Below, one piece after another: positions 41,656-42,126 of a DNA stretch of 42,126 nt. Position numbers and translations under genes: made by a program. The notes beneath the pieces were generated by a model, which saw only the letters and a program-made list of their open reading frames with translations, was not told the DNA's origin and did no database searches. Source of the stretch: an uncultured Clostridia bacterium (GTDB lineage Bacteria; Bacillota; Clostridia; Oscillospirales; Ruminococcaceae); assembly GCA_947624575.1 (NCBI GenBank), contig CANQKY010000006.1, positions 1-42,126 on the forward strand, read 5' to 3'. Position 1 is the first letter of the stretch; each line of letters opens with the position of its first letter.

Positions 41656-42126
41656 ATGTCTGACGAATCCCGCAGTGCGTTTATCACGATTGTCGGTAAA
41701 GCCAATGTCGGAAAATCCTCGCTGCTCAATCGGCTGATCGGGGAGAAGATTGCCATTGTCACCGATAAGCCGCAGACCACCCGCACCCGCATCACCGGTG
41801 TGCTGACCAAGGGTGAAACACAGTATGTGTTTCTGGATACGCCGGGCTGGCATCGTTCCCGCAACCGCCTGTCCGAGCATATGGTGCAGTCGGTGCAGGA
41901 GTCGATGGCAGATGTGGACGCAATCGTGATGGTGGTCGAGCCGTTTGGTCCGATCAAGGCGGCGGAGCAGGAGCTCATTGACCGGTTCGACCGCTCGCTG
42001 CCGGTGGTGCTGGCGATCAATAAAATCGACCTGCTGCGGGATCGTTCCGCTCTCCTTGCCCAAATCGCCCAGTACGACCGCGCTTATCCCTTTGCGGCAG
42101 TGGTTCCGCTTTCCGCCGAAACCGGC
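41656..42126 (+). CDS. era: GTPase Era (cut by the window edge)
   Basis: The first 157 residues of Era; the gene continues past the window. G1 is VGKANVGKSSL, G3 is DTPGW and G4 is NKIDL, with QTTRTRITG as the switch I region. Era binds 16S rRNA in 30S assembly; the KH domain is beyond the edge. The start ATG 41656 lies seven bases after TTAGGAG; the out-of-frame ATG 41651 is not used. The family P-loop usually begins GRPNVGKS; here it reads GKANVGKS. Confidence 0.95.
   Translation, partial: MSDESRSAFITIVGKANVGKSSLLNRLIGEKIAIVTDKPQTTRTRITGVLTKGETQYVFLDTPGWHRSRNRLSEHMVQSVQESMADVDAIVMVVEPFGPIKAAEQELIDRFDRSLPVVLAINKIDLLRDRSALLAQIAQYDRAYPFAAVVPLSAETG

Overview
The window looks like chromosome of a Gram-positive, endospore-forming, anaerobic Clostridia, most likely an Oscillospiraceae/Ruminococcaceae-type gut bacterium. 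The evidence is the type III glutamine synthetase (GlnN), sporulation genes (yqfC, yqfD, a spoIID-like and a ylbJ-like gene), a Re-citrate-synthase-like enzyme, two secreted proteins ending in type I dockerin modules, strong Shine-Dalgarno sites, clear sigma-A promoters, and a GC-rich base composition broken by one AT-rich island. I cannot name the genus or species.

Layout. 1-500: non-coding stretch rich in short palindromes. 541-1563: a TTG-started DUF1540 gene (minus) and a metallophosphoesterase (plus). 1656-4628: a secreted beta-repeat/FIVAR/dockerin protein. 4675-5790: AT-rich island carrying a DUF2334-type polysaccharide deacetylase (minus). 5889-9068: tig-clpP-clpX. 9127-9182: a REP-like palindromic element. 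9264-12110: a secreted tandem-SGNH/dockerin protein (minus). 12258-15008: secA (minus). 15211-17088: a cytosolic DUF4838 protein. 17250-17325: tRNA-Ala(GGC). 17402-25139: a six-gene minus-strand run (cysteine desulfurase, thiI, a cinA-sortase B fusion, spoIID-like, rhaB, class II aldolase). 25506-34167: glnN, a glutamate synthase split into separate subunit genes with its own ferredoxin and FAD reductase, and purF. 34214-35599: Re-citrate-synthase-like gene. 35640-35844: probable insertion-sequence relic. 35969-38111: small membrane proteins, a flavin reductase and a ylbJ-like gene. 38183 to the end: the conserved yqfC-yqfD-phoH-ybeY-dgkA-era order, with era cut by the window edge.

How the genes fit together. 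GlnN makes glutamine. The amidotransferase, FMN synthase and GXGXG subunits plus ferredoxin and flavoprotein would turn glutamine and 2-oxoglutarate into glutamate. The citrate-synthase-like enzyme could feed the 2-oxoglutarate branch, and PurF is a second glutamine consumer in the same gene run. The dockerin proteins, DUF4838 protein and rhamnulokinase/aldolase pair suggest work on complex glycans including deoxy-sugars. The cysteine desulfurase and ThiI form a tRNA thiolation pair.

The most unusual object is the single 745-residue reading frame joining a complete CinA to a complete class B sortase through one membrane segment. The N-in/C-out topology this implies would put each half in its expected compartment. 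Other points worth attention are the split glutamate synthase/PurF/citrate synthase neighbourhood, the degenerate-plus-intact SGNH tandem, the AT-rich deacetylase island, the insertion-sequence relic with two abutting ends, and a 40-residue Cys/Asn-rich protein with a sigma-K-like promoter. All calls come from reading the sequence; no database search was run.
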